Assembly: GCA_934540955.1 (NCBI GenBank)
Contig: CAKTCY010000040.1
Span: 1-20,571 of the forward strand
Length of the DNA stretch: 20,571 nt
Source of the DNA: an uncultured Faecalibacterium sp.
Lineage (GTDB): Bacteria; Bacillota; Clostridia; Oscillospirales; Ruminococcaceae
Direction: 5' to 3'
The notes under the pieces were generated by a model. The model made no database searches. It had not been told where the DNA came from and saw only the letters and a list, made by a program, of their open reading frames with translations. A program made the translations under genes and the position numbers. Shown here one piece after another: positions 14,968 through 20,571 of this stretch (position 1 is its first letter; the number at the start of each line of letters is the position of its first letter).

Positions 14968-14998
14968 AGAAGGGGAAGGCTTTGCGCCCTCCCCTTCT
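14968..14998 (-). terminator. Hairpin between rpmF and the DUF512 gene, possible partial terminator
   Basis: On the minus strand AGAAGGGGAGGGC pairs with GCCTTCCCCTTCT, with one mismatch (13 bases per arm). The T run after it is interrupted, so it is probably a leaky terminator. It would keep L32 and YceD transcripts more abundant than those of the downstream genes. Confidence 0.6.
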
Positions 14999-15034
14999 GT
15001 ACATAACACCATTATGCCACCAATTACGCGCAAA

Positions 15035-15214
15035 TTAGGCCTTCTTGATGACTTCCTCGCCCTTGTAGTAACCGCAGTTGCCACATGCCTGGTGGGGGAG
15101 CTTCAGAGAGCCGCAGTTGCTGCACTTGACCAGTGCGGGGGCCTCCAGCTTCCAAACATTGCTGCGACGCTTGTCGCGGCGGGCCTTGGAAAGATGTCTC
15201 TTAGGTACTGCCAT
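15035..15214 (-). CDS. rpmF: 50S ribosomal protein L32 (59 aa)
   Basis: A small basic zinc-ribbon protein of the large subunit. The sequence starts MAVPKRHLSKARRDKRRS and carries four cysteines in two CxxC pairs (C31-SN-C34 and C44-GN-C47), the zinc-binding type of L32. It ends GEEVIKKA. The ATG at 15214 has an AAGGAGG-type site upstream. It sits 23 bases after the DUF177 gene, a conserved bacterial pairing. It is too short to be found by length-based gene screens with a 60-residue cut-off. Confidence 0.98.
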   Translation of the reverse strand: MAVPKRHLSKARRDKRRSNVWKLEAPALVKCSNCGSLKLPHQACGNCGYYKGEEVIKKA

Positions 15215-15237
15215 ATTTTTGCACCTCCTTGATGGGT

Positions 15238-15741
15238 TTATCTGTTCAGCAGTGATTTAAGGATCGCGAGCCTAGTGTCTACGGGGGCGTCAGTCTGCTC
15301 TGCCGGTGGGCAGGTGCATTCCGCCTTTTTCTTACCGCACTGGGGGCAAAGCCCGGCGCAGTCGGGGCTGCAAAGCAGCACCGTGGGAATCTGGAACATG
15401 AACTCCTGATTGAGCCATTCGTCCACGTCCAAGTGTCCTTTTTCGTCCAGCGGAAGATCGAAATCCGGGTCATCCAGATCCCGCTCCTTGACGATCCACT
15501 CCGTATCGACTGTCTCTTCCCGGGTGACCGGGTCCAGACAGCGGGCGCACTCTCCGTGCACCGATGCCTTTGCCCGCAATGTTATCTGGACCTCGTCGCC
15601 ATCGGTCTGCGCGTCAAAGACGGCTGTGACCGGCTGCGGGATCCTTGCACCGGCATAATCGTACGCAGATAAATCACACTGAAACTCTGCATGGTACGGT
15701 TTTGCGCCGGTTGTGATAAACTTTCTCAGGTCAAATTGCAT
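15238..15741 (-). CDS. yceD: DUF177 family protein YceD, rRNA accumulation factor (167 aa)
   Basis: Small soluble protein whose family is linked to rRNA accumulation and is usually encoded beside rpmF, as here. It has a beta-rich N-terminal half, the CARC pair (Cys65 and Cys68), an acidic middle (DLDDPDFDLPLDEKGHLDVDEWLNQEF) and a C-terminal cysteine group (Cys124, Cys128, Cys132, Cys135, Cys142, Cys144). The two cysteine groups suggest metal binding. The start is the ATG at 15741 (MQFDLRKF) with AGAGGTG upstream; the in-frame ATG at 15804 lies beyond the promoter's -10 box. It is the first gene of the leftward operon. Confidence 0.93.
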   Translation of the reverse strand: MQFDLRKFITTGAKPYHAEFQCDLSAYDYAGARIPQPVTAVFDAQTDGDEVQITLRAKASVHGECARCLDPVTREETVDTEWIVKERDLDDPDFDLPLDEKGHLDVDEWLNQEFMFQIPTVLLCSPDCAGLCPQCGKKKAECTCPPAEQTDAPVDTRLAILKSLLNR

Positions 15742-15769
15742 AGTACACCTCTGAAAAGGCTGCTTTGTT

Positions 15770-15798
15770 AGTATAGCGCCAAAGCAACCCTTTGTCAA
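15770..15798 (-). promoter_or_regulatory. Strong promoter of the yceD-rpmF operon
   Basis: On the minus strand a perfect TTGACA (15798-15793), a 17-base spacer and TATACT (15775-15770). The -10 box is about 28 bases before the yceD start. Confidence 0.92.
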
Positions 15799-15804
15799 CA
15801 CCAA

Positions 15805-15854
15805 AACAGGCAGAAAACCGAAAAAATTTATTTTTCTCCGGTCTTCTGCCTGTT
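15805..15854 (-). terminator. Terminator of the P-loop protein transcript
   Basis: Long stem with AACAGGCAGAA (15805-15815) paired to TTCTGCCTGTT (15844-15854), an inner ACCG/CGGT and an A/T-rich tip. On the minus strand it is followed by TTTT and then directly by the yceD promoter. Confidence 0.85.
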
Positions 15855-15886
15855 GGAAAAGCCTTTAGCCCTGTTCTTTTATCAGA

Positions 15887-16291
15887 TCACAGGTACTTCT
15901 TCACATCGTGGGGCAGTGCGGCCTCGTCTGCGCTGACGGTCACGGTGACCTTCACGCTGTCGCCGGCAATGGCTGCCATCTCGTCCAGCACAACGCCCAG
16001 ACGGTTGATATCGTGGTCCAGCACCTTCAGGATGCCGTCAATGTACAGGTCGGTGATGTCGTAGTTGCTTGCCATCAGGCCGGCCACAAAGCCGTACAGC
16101 ATTTCGCCGCCGGAGATCTTGTACTCGTCCAGATCGATCAGACGTGCTGCAGGAGCGATGTCGTAGGTGAGCTTCATGCCCTTTTCCACAACAACAACAT
16201 TGCCTTTGGAGGTCTTGACCGCGTCGTTGATCTGGTCGATCATAGCCTTGGTCTTGCCGGAGCCCTTGGTACCAACAATCAGTTTAATCAT
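15887..16291 (-). CDS. Small stand-alone P-loop NTP-binding protein, function unknown (134 aa)
   Basis: The protein begins MIKLIVGTKGSGKTKAMID, with a classical Walker A motif GTKGSGKT at 7-14. A hydrophobic run ending in Asp (ITDLYIDG, about 79-86) could be a Walker B, and VTVTVSAD near the C-terminus resembles a sensor strand. It is unusually short: it has the nucleotide-binding core and little more, with no visible DNA-binding or membrane part. A PilT-like or kinase-like annotation would be guesswork. The ATG at 16291 has CAGGAGGACT upstream. It follows pgi by 62 bases without a clear terminator, so the two may be co-transcribed. Confidence 0.85.
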   Translation of the reverse strand: MIKLIVGTKGSGKTKAMIDQINDAVKTSKGNVVVVEKGMKLTYDIAPAARLIDLDEYKISGGEMLYGFVAGLMASNYDITDLYIDGILKVLDHDINRLGVVLDEMAAIAGDSVKVTVTVSADEAALPHDVKKYL

Positions 16292-16353
16292 AGTTCAGTC
16301 CTCCTGTATTTTCCACGCCTTGCGGCGGGAGATCATTTTTAACGTTCGGCAGC

Positions 16354-17685
16354 TTACTTCAGCTTTGCCTCCAGCTCTGCGGTCAGGCCCTCGTAGCCGG
16401 GCTTGCCCAGCAGGGCGAACATATTCTTCTTGTAGCTTTCCACGCCGGGCTGGTTGAAGGGGTTCACGCTCAGCAGGTAGCCGCTGCAGGCGCAGGCACG
16501 CCAGAAGAAGTAGATCAGGTAGCCTACATTATAAGCAGACAGGTCGTCCACCTCGATCAGCACCTCGGGCACGCCGCCGTCGGTGTGCGCCAGAATGGTG
16601 CCCTCCATGGCCTTGCGGTTGACCACGCTCATGTTCTGGTTTGCAAGGAAGTTCAGGCCGTCAAAGTTGCCCTCCAGCGGGTCGATGAACAGATCCTGCG
16701 CGGGCTTCTTCACGTCCACGATGGTCTCGAACATGATGCGGGCGCCTTCCTGAATGAACTGACCCATAGAGTGCAGGTCGGTGGAGAAGATGCAGCTTGC
16801 GGGGAACAGGCCCTTGTTGTCCTTGCCCTCGCTCTCGCCGAACAGCTGCTTATACCACTCGTTCATCAGGGTGAAGTCCGGCTCGTAGCACTCCAGGATC
16901 TCCACAGCCTTGCCCTTGCGGTACAGGATGTTGCGGATGGCGGCGTACTTATAAGCATCGTTGTCGGGGCTCAGCACGGAGAAGCGCTCCATAGCGTCGG
17001 CAGCGCCCTGCATCAGAGCGTCGATGTCGATGCCGGCAGCGGCGATGGGCAGCAGACCCACGGCGCTCAACACAGAGTAGCGGCCGCCCACGTCATCGGG
17101 AACTACGAAGGTGGGCCAACCCTGTGCGTCAGCCAGCTGCTTCAAGGTGCCCTTGGCACGGTCGGTAGTGGCGTAGATGCGCTTGTTGGCTTCCTCCACG
17201 CCCATCTCCTTTTCCAGCAGCTCGCGCAGCACACGGAAGGCCAGAGAGGTCTCGGTGGTGGTGCCGGACTTGGAGATGACGTTGATGGAGAAGCGCTTGC
17301 CCTTGCACAGGCTGATGATGTTGTTCAGGTAGGTGGGGCTGATGCTGTTGCCGCAGAAGTAGATCTTCAGACCATCCTCCAGCTCGTTGTGGTACATGCC
17401 CTTAACGGCCTCCACAACAGCGCGTGCGCCCAGATAGCTGCCGCCGATACCGGCCACCACCAGAACGTCGGAGTCCTCGCGGATCTTGGCAGCGGCTGCC
17501 TTGATGCGGGCAAACTCTTCCTTGTCGTAATCCCGGGGCAGGGTCATCCAGCCCAGAAAATCGCTGCCGGGGCCATTCTTGGCTTCCAGCTGCTTGTGGG
17601 CGGCTTCTACCTGCGGGTAAATAGCTGCATATTCCTCTTCGCTGATGAAGCTGGAGAGGTGTTTCGTGTTCAGTGCGACACTCAT
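16354..17685 (-). CDS. pgi: Glucose-6-phosphate isomerase (443 aa)
   Basis: Cytosolic enzyme that interconverts glucose-6-phosphate and fructose-6-phosphate in glycolysis and gluconeogenesis. Family motifs are clear: [16 protein letters not shown] (78-93), [16 protein letters not shown] (136-151), a [14 protein letters not shown] segment and the C-terminal [12 protein letters not shown]. The size and the short N-terminus fit the Firmicutes/archaeal-type short PGI rather than the 550-residue proteobacterial type. The start is the ATG at 17685 ([10 protein letters not shown]) with GGAGG about ten bases upstream; an in-frame ATG at 17781 precedes the promoter. It may be followed in the same transcript by the P-loop gene. 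Confidence 0.97.
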   Translation of the reverse strand: MSVALNTKHLSSFISEEEYAAIYPQVEAAHKQLEAKNGPGSDFLGWMTLPRDYDKEEFARIKAAAAKIREDSDVLVVAGIGGSYLGARAVVEAVKGMYHNELEDGLKIYFCGNSISPTYLNNIISLCKGKRFSINVISKSGTTTETSLAFRVLRELLEKEMGVEEANKRIYATTDRAKGTLKQLADAQGWPTFVVPDDVGGRYSVLSAVGLLPIAAAGIDIDALMQGAADAMERFSVLSPDNDAYKYAAIRNILYRKGKAVEILECYEPDFTLMNEWYKQLFGESEGKDNKGLFPASCIFSTDLHSMGQFIQEGARIMFETIVDVKKPAQDLFIDPLEGNFDGLNFLANQNMSVVNRKAMEGTILAHTDGGVPEVLIEVDDLSAYNVGYLIYFFWRACACSGYLLSVNPFNQPGVESYKKNMFALLGKPGYEGLTAELEAKLK

Positions 17686-17746
17686 TTTATTAAAACCTCC
17701 AAACGATCTGCCGGGCCTTTGCCCTGCGAGGAAATATCTTGGTATA

Positions 17747-17775
17747 AGTGTACCGTTCCCTCCGGGTAAAGTCAA
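17747..17775 (-). promoter_or_regulatory. Promoter of pgi
   Basis: On the minus strand TTGACT (17775-17770), a 17-base spacer and TACACT (17752-17747), about 62 bases before the pgi ATG. Confidence 0.75.
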
Positions 17776-17870
17776 GGTCAAATTCCTTAGATTTCATACA
17801 ATTTTAATAGTGTTTTTTTGTTTCTTCATCCAGATTTGTTCAGGTATCCAACAGCTCTGCCGAACGTCCG

Positions 17871-17886
17871 GCGCACTTTTGTGCGC
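17871..17886. repeat. Perfect 6-bp GC-rich hairpin downstream of the carboxypeptidase gene
   Basis: GCGCAC/GTGCGC with a TTTT loop. It lies 25 bases beyond the stop codon of the gene at 17911. No T run follows on the minus strand, so it is at best a weak transcript end. I see no other terminator in the 17776-17910 interval. Confidence 0.4.
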
Positions 17887-17910
17887 TGAAGCGCCTTTTT
17901 CGGTGCAGGG

Positions 17911-19143
17911 TCAGGCTGCTGTCCCCCGCAGGCTGTCCCACAGCAGCCGCAAGGCGGTGTCAAAATCCATGCGGGGCGCATCGGCGGCGGCGCACACCGG
18001 GTACTCTCCCTGCACTGCTTCGCCGCACAGCAGCTGCGCCTTGCCTACCGTCTGTCCCCGGGTCACCGGAGCCTCCAACGCCTCGGGCAGCTCCAGCTGC
18101 ACGGTCAGCTGTCCGGCGCTTTCGGCGGGCAGCAGGGCGGTGGCGGGCAGAGCGGCGTAATCCAGCGGCACGGTCTCCTCTGTGCTGCCCTTTACCTTTA
18201 ATTGCAGCGGGCGCTCCTGCGGCAGGGGCACCGGTGCGGCGCGGTAGGCCGCAAAGCCGTAGTCCAGCAGGGTGGTGGCGGCTTCGAACCGCTCCTTGCT
18301 GGAGGGTGCACCCAGCACCACCGCGATGAGCTTCAGCCCGTCCCGGGTAGCACTGGCGGTAATGCACACCCCTGCCCCGCCGGTGGTGCCGGTCTTGAGC
18401 CCGGTGATGCCGTTGTACCGCCGCAAAAGCTTATTGGTGTTCACCAGCTGGGTCTGCCCGCCCCGCAAAGTGTCCGTCCAGATGCCGGTGTAGTGCAGCA
18501 CCTCCGGGCAGGTGTTCAGGATGGTGCGGCTCATGATGGCCACATCCCGTGCGGTGGAAAGATGCCCCTCCGTGTCCAGCCCGCAGGCGTTGTGGAAGGT
18601 GGTGTGCTCCATGCCCAGCTCTGCGGCGCGGGCGTTCATCTGCTGCACAAAGGCAGGCTCGCTGCCGCCCACAAGCTCGGCCACCGCCACCGCTGCATCG
18701 TTGGCGGAGGACACACAGATGGCCTTGAGCATCTCGTCCAGCGTGAACTGCTCCCCGGGCTCCAGCCAGATCTGACTGCCGCCCATGTGGTAGGCGTGCT
18801 CACTGACCGGCACAGCGGTATCCATGGTCAGCCGCCCGGCGTGCACCGCCTCAAAGGTGAGCAGCAGGGTCATCACCTTGGTAATGGAGGCGATGGGCAT
18901 GGTCTGGTCGGCGTTCATCTCGTAAAGCACCGTGCCGCTGGTCTGGTCGATGAGGATCGCCGCGCGGCAGGGCAGGGTAAGCTGCGGCGGGGTGACCGTC
19001 AGGGTCTGCACCGCCGGTTCCGCCTGCGTTTGCACCGCCGGTTGGATGCGCAGTCCCCTGCCCTGCGCCGTGCCGAAGGCCAGCGCAAACAGCCAGAAGC
19101 AGACCACCCCCGCGCACAGCAGCGCCAGATTTCTCCGTTCCAT
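17911..19143 (-). CDS. D-alanyl-D-alanine carboxypeptidase, penicillin-binding protein 5/DacF type (410 aa)
   Basis: Removes the terminal D-alanine from peptidoglycan pentapeptides and is targeted by beta-lactams. An N-terminal hydrophobic segment (about residues 6-25) serves as signal peptide or anchor. The active-site motifs are all present: S86-ITK-89 (acylated serine), S146-A-N148 and K249-T-G251. The C-terminal domain (about 300-395) matches the PBP5 beta domain (LPQERPLQLKVKGSTEETVPLDYAAL). The C-terminal end WDSLRGTAA is short and not clearly an amphipathic membrane anchor, so membrane attachment probably relies on the N-terminus. The ATG at 19143 has GGGGAGG eight bases upstream. It is read leftward and divergently from the lipoprotein at 19364. 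Function is nearly certain; the exact gene name (dacA, dacB or dacF) is not. Confidence 0.94.
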   Translation of the reverse strand: MERRNLALLCAGVVCFWLFALAFGTAQGRGLRIQPAVQTQAEPAVQTLTVTPPQLTLPCRAAILIDQTSGTVLYEMNADQTMPIASITKVMTLLLTFEAVHAGRLTMDTAVPVSEHAYHMGGSQIWLEPGEQFTLDEMLKAICVSSANDAAVAVAELVGGSEPAFVQQMNARAAELGMEHTTFHNACGLDTEGHLSTARDVAIMSRTILNTCPEVLHYTGIWTDTLRGGQTQLVNTNKLLRRYNGITGLKTGTTGGAGVCITASATRDGLKLIAVVLGAPSSKERFEAATTLLDYGFAAYRAAPVPLPQERPLQLKVKGSTEETVPLDYAALPATALLPAESAGQLTVQLELPEALEAPVTRGQTVGKAQLLCGEAVQGEYPVCAAADAPRMDFDTALRLLWDSLRGTAA

Positions 19144-19274
19144 TCCTCATACCTCCCCGCGCAAGCTCTCTTTTTTGCAGTGTATGCTACCACTCCCGCC
19201 GGTATGCCGCTGGGCATTTTGTTCAGTTTTGGCGCATAAATTCCGTGTTTATATACAAAGTGTGAACGCATCCG

Positions 19275-19303
19275 TTGCAAAACGCTTTATTTTGCGGTAT
19301 GCT
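19275..19303 (+). promoter_or_regulatory. Promoter of the twin-arginine lipoprotein gene
   Basis: TTGCAA (19275-19280), a 17-base spacer and TATGCT (19298-19303), about 60 bases before the ATG. Confidence 0.7.
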
Positions 19304-19363
19304 ATGTTTAACAGGAGGTTTCCTGTGCTTTGGATGTATTGATTTTATTTTGGAGGGATTTTT

Positions 19364-19996
19364 ATGAGCACGATTTCTCGCCGTTCTTTCCTGAAGCTGG
19401 CCGGTGTTACCGCGGTCGCTACCGCCGGTGCTTCCATGCTGACTGGCTGCTCTCTCATCAGGAATGTCACCATCATCCCTGTTCTCAACGGTAAAGTCGT
19501 TCAGGGGGAGACCCCTTCGGTTCTGCTGTCCAGCCTCATCGATGATTACTCTGAGATATTCAAATTCGTGTTCCCTCTGGTGGCACCTATTGTAACAAAG
19601 AAGTACGCCGACATCCCCGGCGTCGACAAGGTCAAGTTCGATCCGGATAACGATTTCCTCGATGCGAACAAAATCCCCGCTTACCGCGTTTTCACCGATC
19701 CTGAGACCGGCAAGGATATGATGTATCTGGCTGTGAAGTGCAACGTGATCAACGGCACCATCTCCATCCTCAGTACCGATGGCCGCTACACGACGTTTAT
19801 CCTCGATGTTTCCCTGCCGGATACCTTGACCGAGCTGCCCAAGGAATATGTTCAGAAGCTGCTGGCTGAAGAGGCCGCAAAGCAGCCCAATTACACCATT
19901 ACTCTCGCTGACCGCGCCAACAACTGCAAGGTCGTCAAGAGCCATGATGGCAAGTCCTTCTACGTTGACATTTATGTTGACGTAAAGGCAAAGTGA
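19364..19996 (+). CDS. Twin-arginine signal lipoprotein of unknown function (210 aa)
   Basis: The N-terminus is a textbook twin-arginine signal, SRRSFLKLAG (Arg6-Arg7), followed by a hydrophobic core and the lipobox LTGC (Cys29). This suggests Tat export and lipid anchoring, though a Sec lipoprotein with a fortuitous RR cannot be ruled out. The mature part (about 180 residues) is beta-rich, with LLSSLIDDYSEIFKFVFPLVAPIVTKKYADIPGVDKV and YTTFILDVSLPDTLTELPKEYVQKLL, and has one cysteine in AVKCNVIN and one in NNCKVV. No catalytic or ligand motif is recognised. The ATG at 19364 has TGGAGGG upstream. It is monocistronic, between its own promoter and terminator. Confidence 0.83.
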   Translation: MSTISRRSFLKLAGVTAVATAGASMLTGCSLIRNVTIIPVLNGKVVQGETPSVLLSSLIDDYSEIFKFVFPLVAPIVTKKYADIPGVDKVKFDPDNDFLDANKIPAYRVFTDPETGKDMMYLAVKCNVINGTISILSTDGRYTTFILDVSLPDTLTELPKEYVQKLLAEEAAKQPNYTITLADRANNCKVVKSHDGKSFYVDIYVDVKAK

Positions 19997-20016
19997 GTAT
20001 TTTCCCACCGCTTTCC

Positions 20017-20045
20017 GGGGATGGACATTTGTCCATCCCCTTTTT
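20017..20045 (+). terminator. Terminator of the twin-arginine lipoprotein gene
   Basis: A perfect 10-bp stem GGGGATGGAC (20017-20026) with GTCCATCCCC (20031-20040), then five T. Confidence 0.92.
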
Positions 20046-20091
20046 GCTGCCGTTTTTCCACCCTCTGCCGCCGGGCGGTGCAATTCCGGTC

Positions 20092-20121
20092 TTGCGTGCT
20101 GCCGTTGTTTTGTTATATAAT
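20092..20121 (+). promoter_or_regulatory. Promoter of the mtaB-type gene
   Basis: TTGCGT (20092-20097), an 18-base spacer and a perfect TATAAT (20116-20121), 49 bases upstream of the ATG. Confidence 0.65.
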
Positions 20122-20170
20122 GAAGAGTAGACCCTATTTTTATCCCATTTTGTGGAAAGGAACCCCTCTC

Positions 20171-20571
20171 ATGCGAGTTTGTTTTTATACCTTGGGCTGC
20201 AAGGTCAACCTGAACGAGACCGGTGCGCTGGAGCAGCTGTTCCGCGCCAACGGCTTTACCATTGCGCAGGAAGGCGAGGCAGCGGACGTGTTCATCGTGA
20301 ACAGCTGCACCGTGACCAACTTCGGCGACCAGAAAAGCCGCAAGTGGCTGCGCCGCAAAAAGCGCGAGAACCCCGGTGCGGTGACGGTGCTGACCGGCTG
20401 CTACCCGCAGGCCTTCCCGGAGGAGGCCGCACAGCTCATGGAGGCCGACCTTGTGTGCGGCAACGGCGACCGCAAGGCCATTTTGGAGAACGTACAAAAG
20501 CTGCTGGACGGCCACGAGCGCATCGTAGCCATTGCCCCGCACCAGCGCGGCGAGCAGTTCGAGGAGCTGCC
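20171..20571 (+). CDS. mtaB: tRNA threonylcarbamoyladenosine methylthiotransferase MtaB-type, N-terminal 133 codons (runs off the right edge)
   Basis: Radical SAM methylthiotransferase that adds a methylthio group to t6A37 in tRNAs reading ANN codons. The visible part is the N-terminal UPF0004 domain, with MRVCFYTLGCKVNLNET and three cluster-binding cysteines (Cys10, Cys46 in VNSCTVTN and Cys77 in LTGCYPQ). The sequence after Cys10, KVNLNET, fits the MtaB branch better than MiaB or RimO. The radical SAM motif and TRAM domain lie outside the window. The ATG at 20171 has GGAAAGGAAC upstream. Confidence 0.92.
   Translation, partial: MRVCFYTLGCKVNLNETGALEQLFRANGFTIAQEGEAADVFIVNSCTVTNFGDQKSRKWLRRKKRENPGAVTVLTGCYPQAFPEEAAQLMEADLVCGNGDRKAILENVQKLLDGHERIVAIAPHQRGEQFEEL

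Noticed and set aside
16585..17769. A 394-codon plus-strand frame
   Set aside because: Antisense to pgi, with no ribosome site or recognisable domain.
19144..19240. Promoter for the carboxypeptidase gene
   Set aside because: TACACT and TAGCAT candidates for a -10 are present on the minus strand, but none has a convincing -35 box at the right distance, so I did not call one.
1..20571. Mobile elements, prophage genes or CRISPR
   Set aside because: No transposase, integrase, phage structural gene, direct-repeat array or att-like duplication was seen on either strand.

Overview
The window reads as a chromosomal segment of a GC-rich, low-spore-type Firmicute. Gene content (T-box before alaS, a PDZ-radical SAM DUF512 gene beside der and plsY, rpmF with yceD/DUF177), strong AGGAGG ribosome sites and near-consensus sigma-A promoters (TTGACA-17-TATAAT type) all fit the Oscillospiraceae/Ruminococcaceae. 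The style is closest to what I know of Faecalibacterium, but that genus assignment is inference. There is no phage, transposon, CRISPR array or plasmid gene; this is mostly core genome with a lineage-specific envelope block.

Layout. 1-1138 (leftward): 5' part of alaS with a complete T-box leader (alanine GCC specifier) and its own promoter. 1155-1871 (leftward): a small lipoprotein of unknown function. 1976-2926 (rightward): an RluA-family pseudouridine synthase. 2983-4098 (leftward): an FMN enzyme of the alpha-hydroxyacid oxidase family with an N-terminal cysteine cluster, a strong promoter and a leader hairpin. 4190-4387: a self-contained tRNA-Ser(GGA) unit. 4411-5471: a single-pass membrane protein of unknown function. 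5582-6493 (leftward): an unusual ricin-type lectin domain fused to a histone H1-like Ala/Lys/Pro tail. 6592-8069 (rightward): a MATE efflux pump with an inverted repeat at its promoter. 8191-10844: two consecutive lipoproteins, a possible beta-propeller and a PstS-like binding protein. 10847-11519: a PsiE-like membrane protein with its own promoter and terminator.

From 11530 to 15798 a leftward cluster of ribosome and envelope biogenesis genes runs from one strong promoter: yceD (DUF177), rpmF, a hairpin, the DUF512 radical SAM gene, der and plsY. A small P-loop protein (15887-16291) and pgi (16354-17685) follow on the same strand, then a D-Ala-D-Ala carboxypeptidase (17911-19143). The rightward right end carries a twin-arginine lipoprotein of unknown function and the start of an mtaB-type tRNA methylthiotransferase, which runs off the window.

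How the genes work together: much of the segment serves translation (AlaRS, tRNA-Ser, RluA-type synthase, L32, YceD, Der, MtaB) and the cell envelope (PlsY, carboxypeptidase, four lipoproteins, MATE pump, PsiE-like protein). I did not find a multi-gene system that is clearly new. The best candidates for something undescribed are single proteins: the lectin/histone-tail fusion, the Cys-cluster FMN enzyme, the orphan PstS-like lipoprotein next to a possible propeller lipoprotein, and the stand-alone mini P-loop protein.
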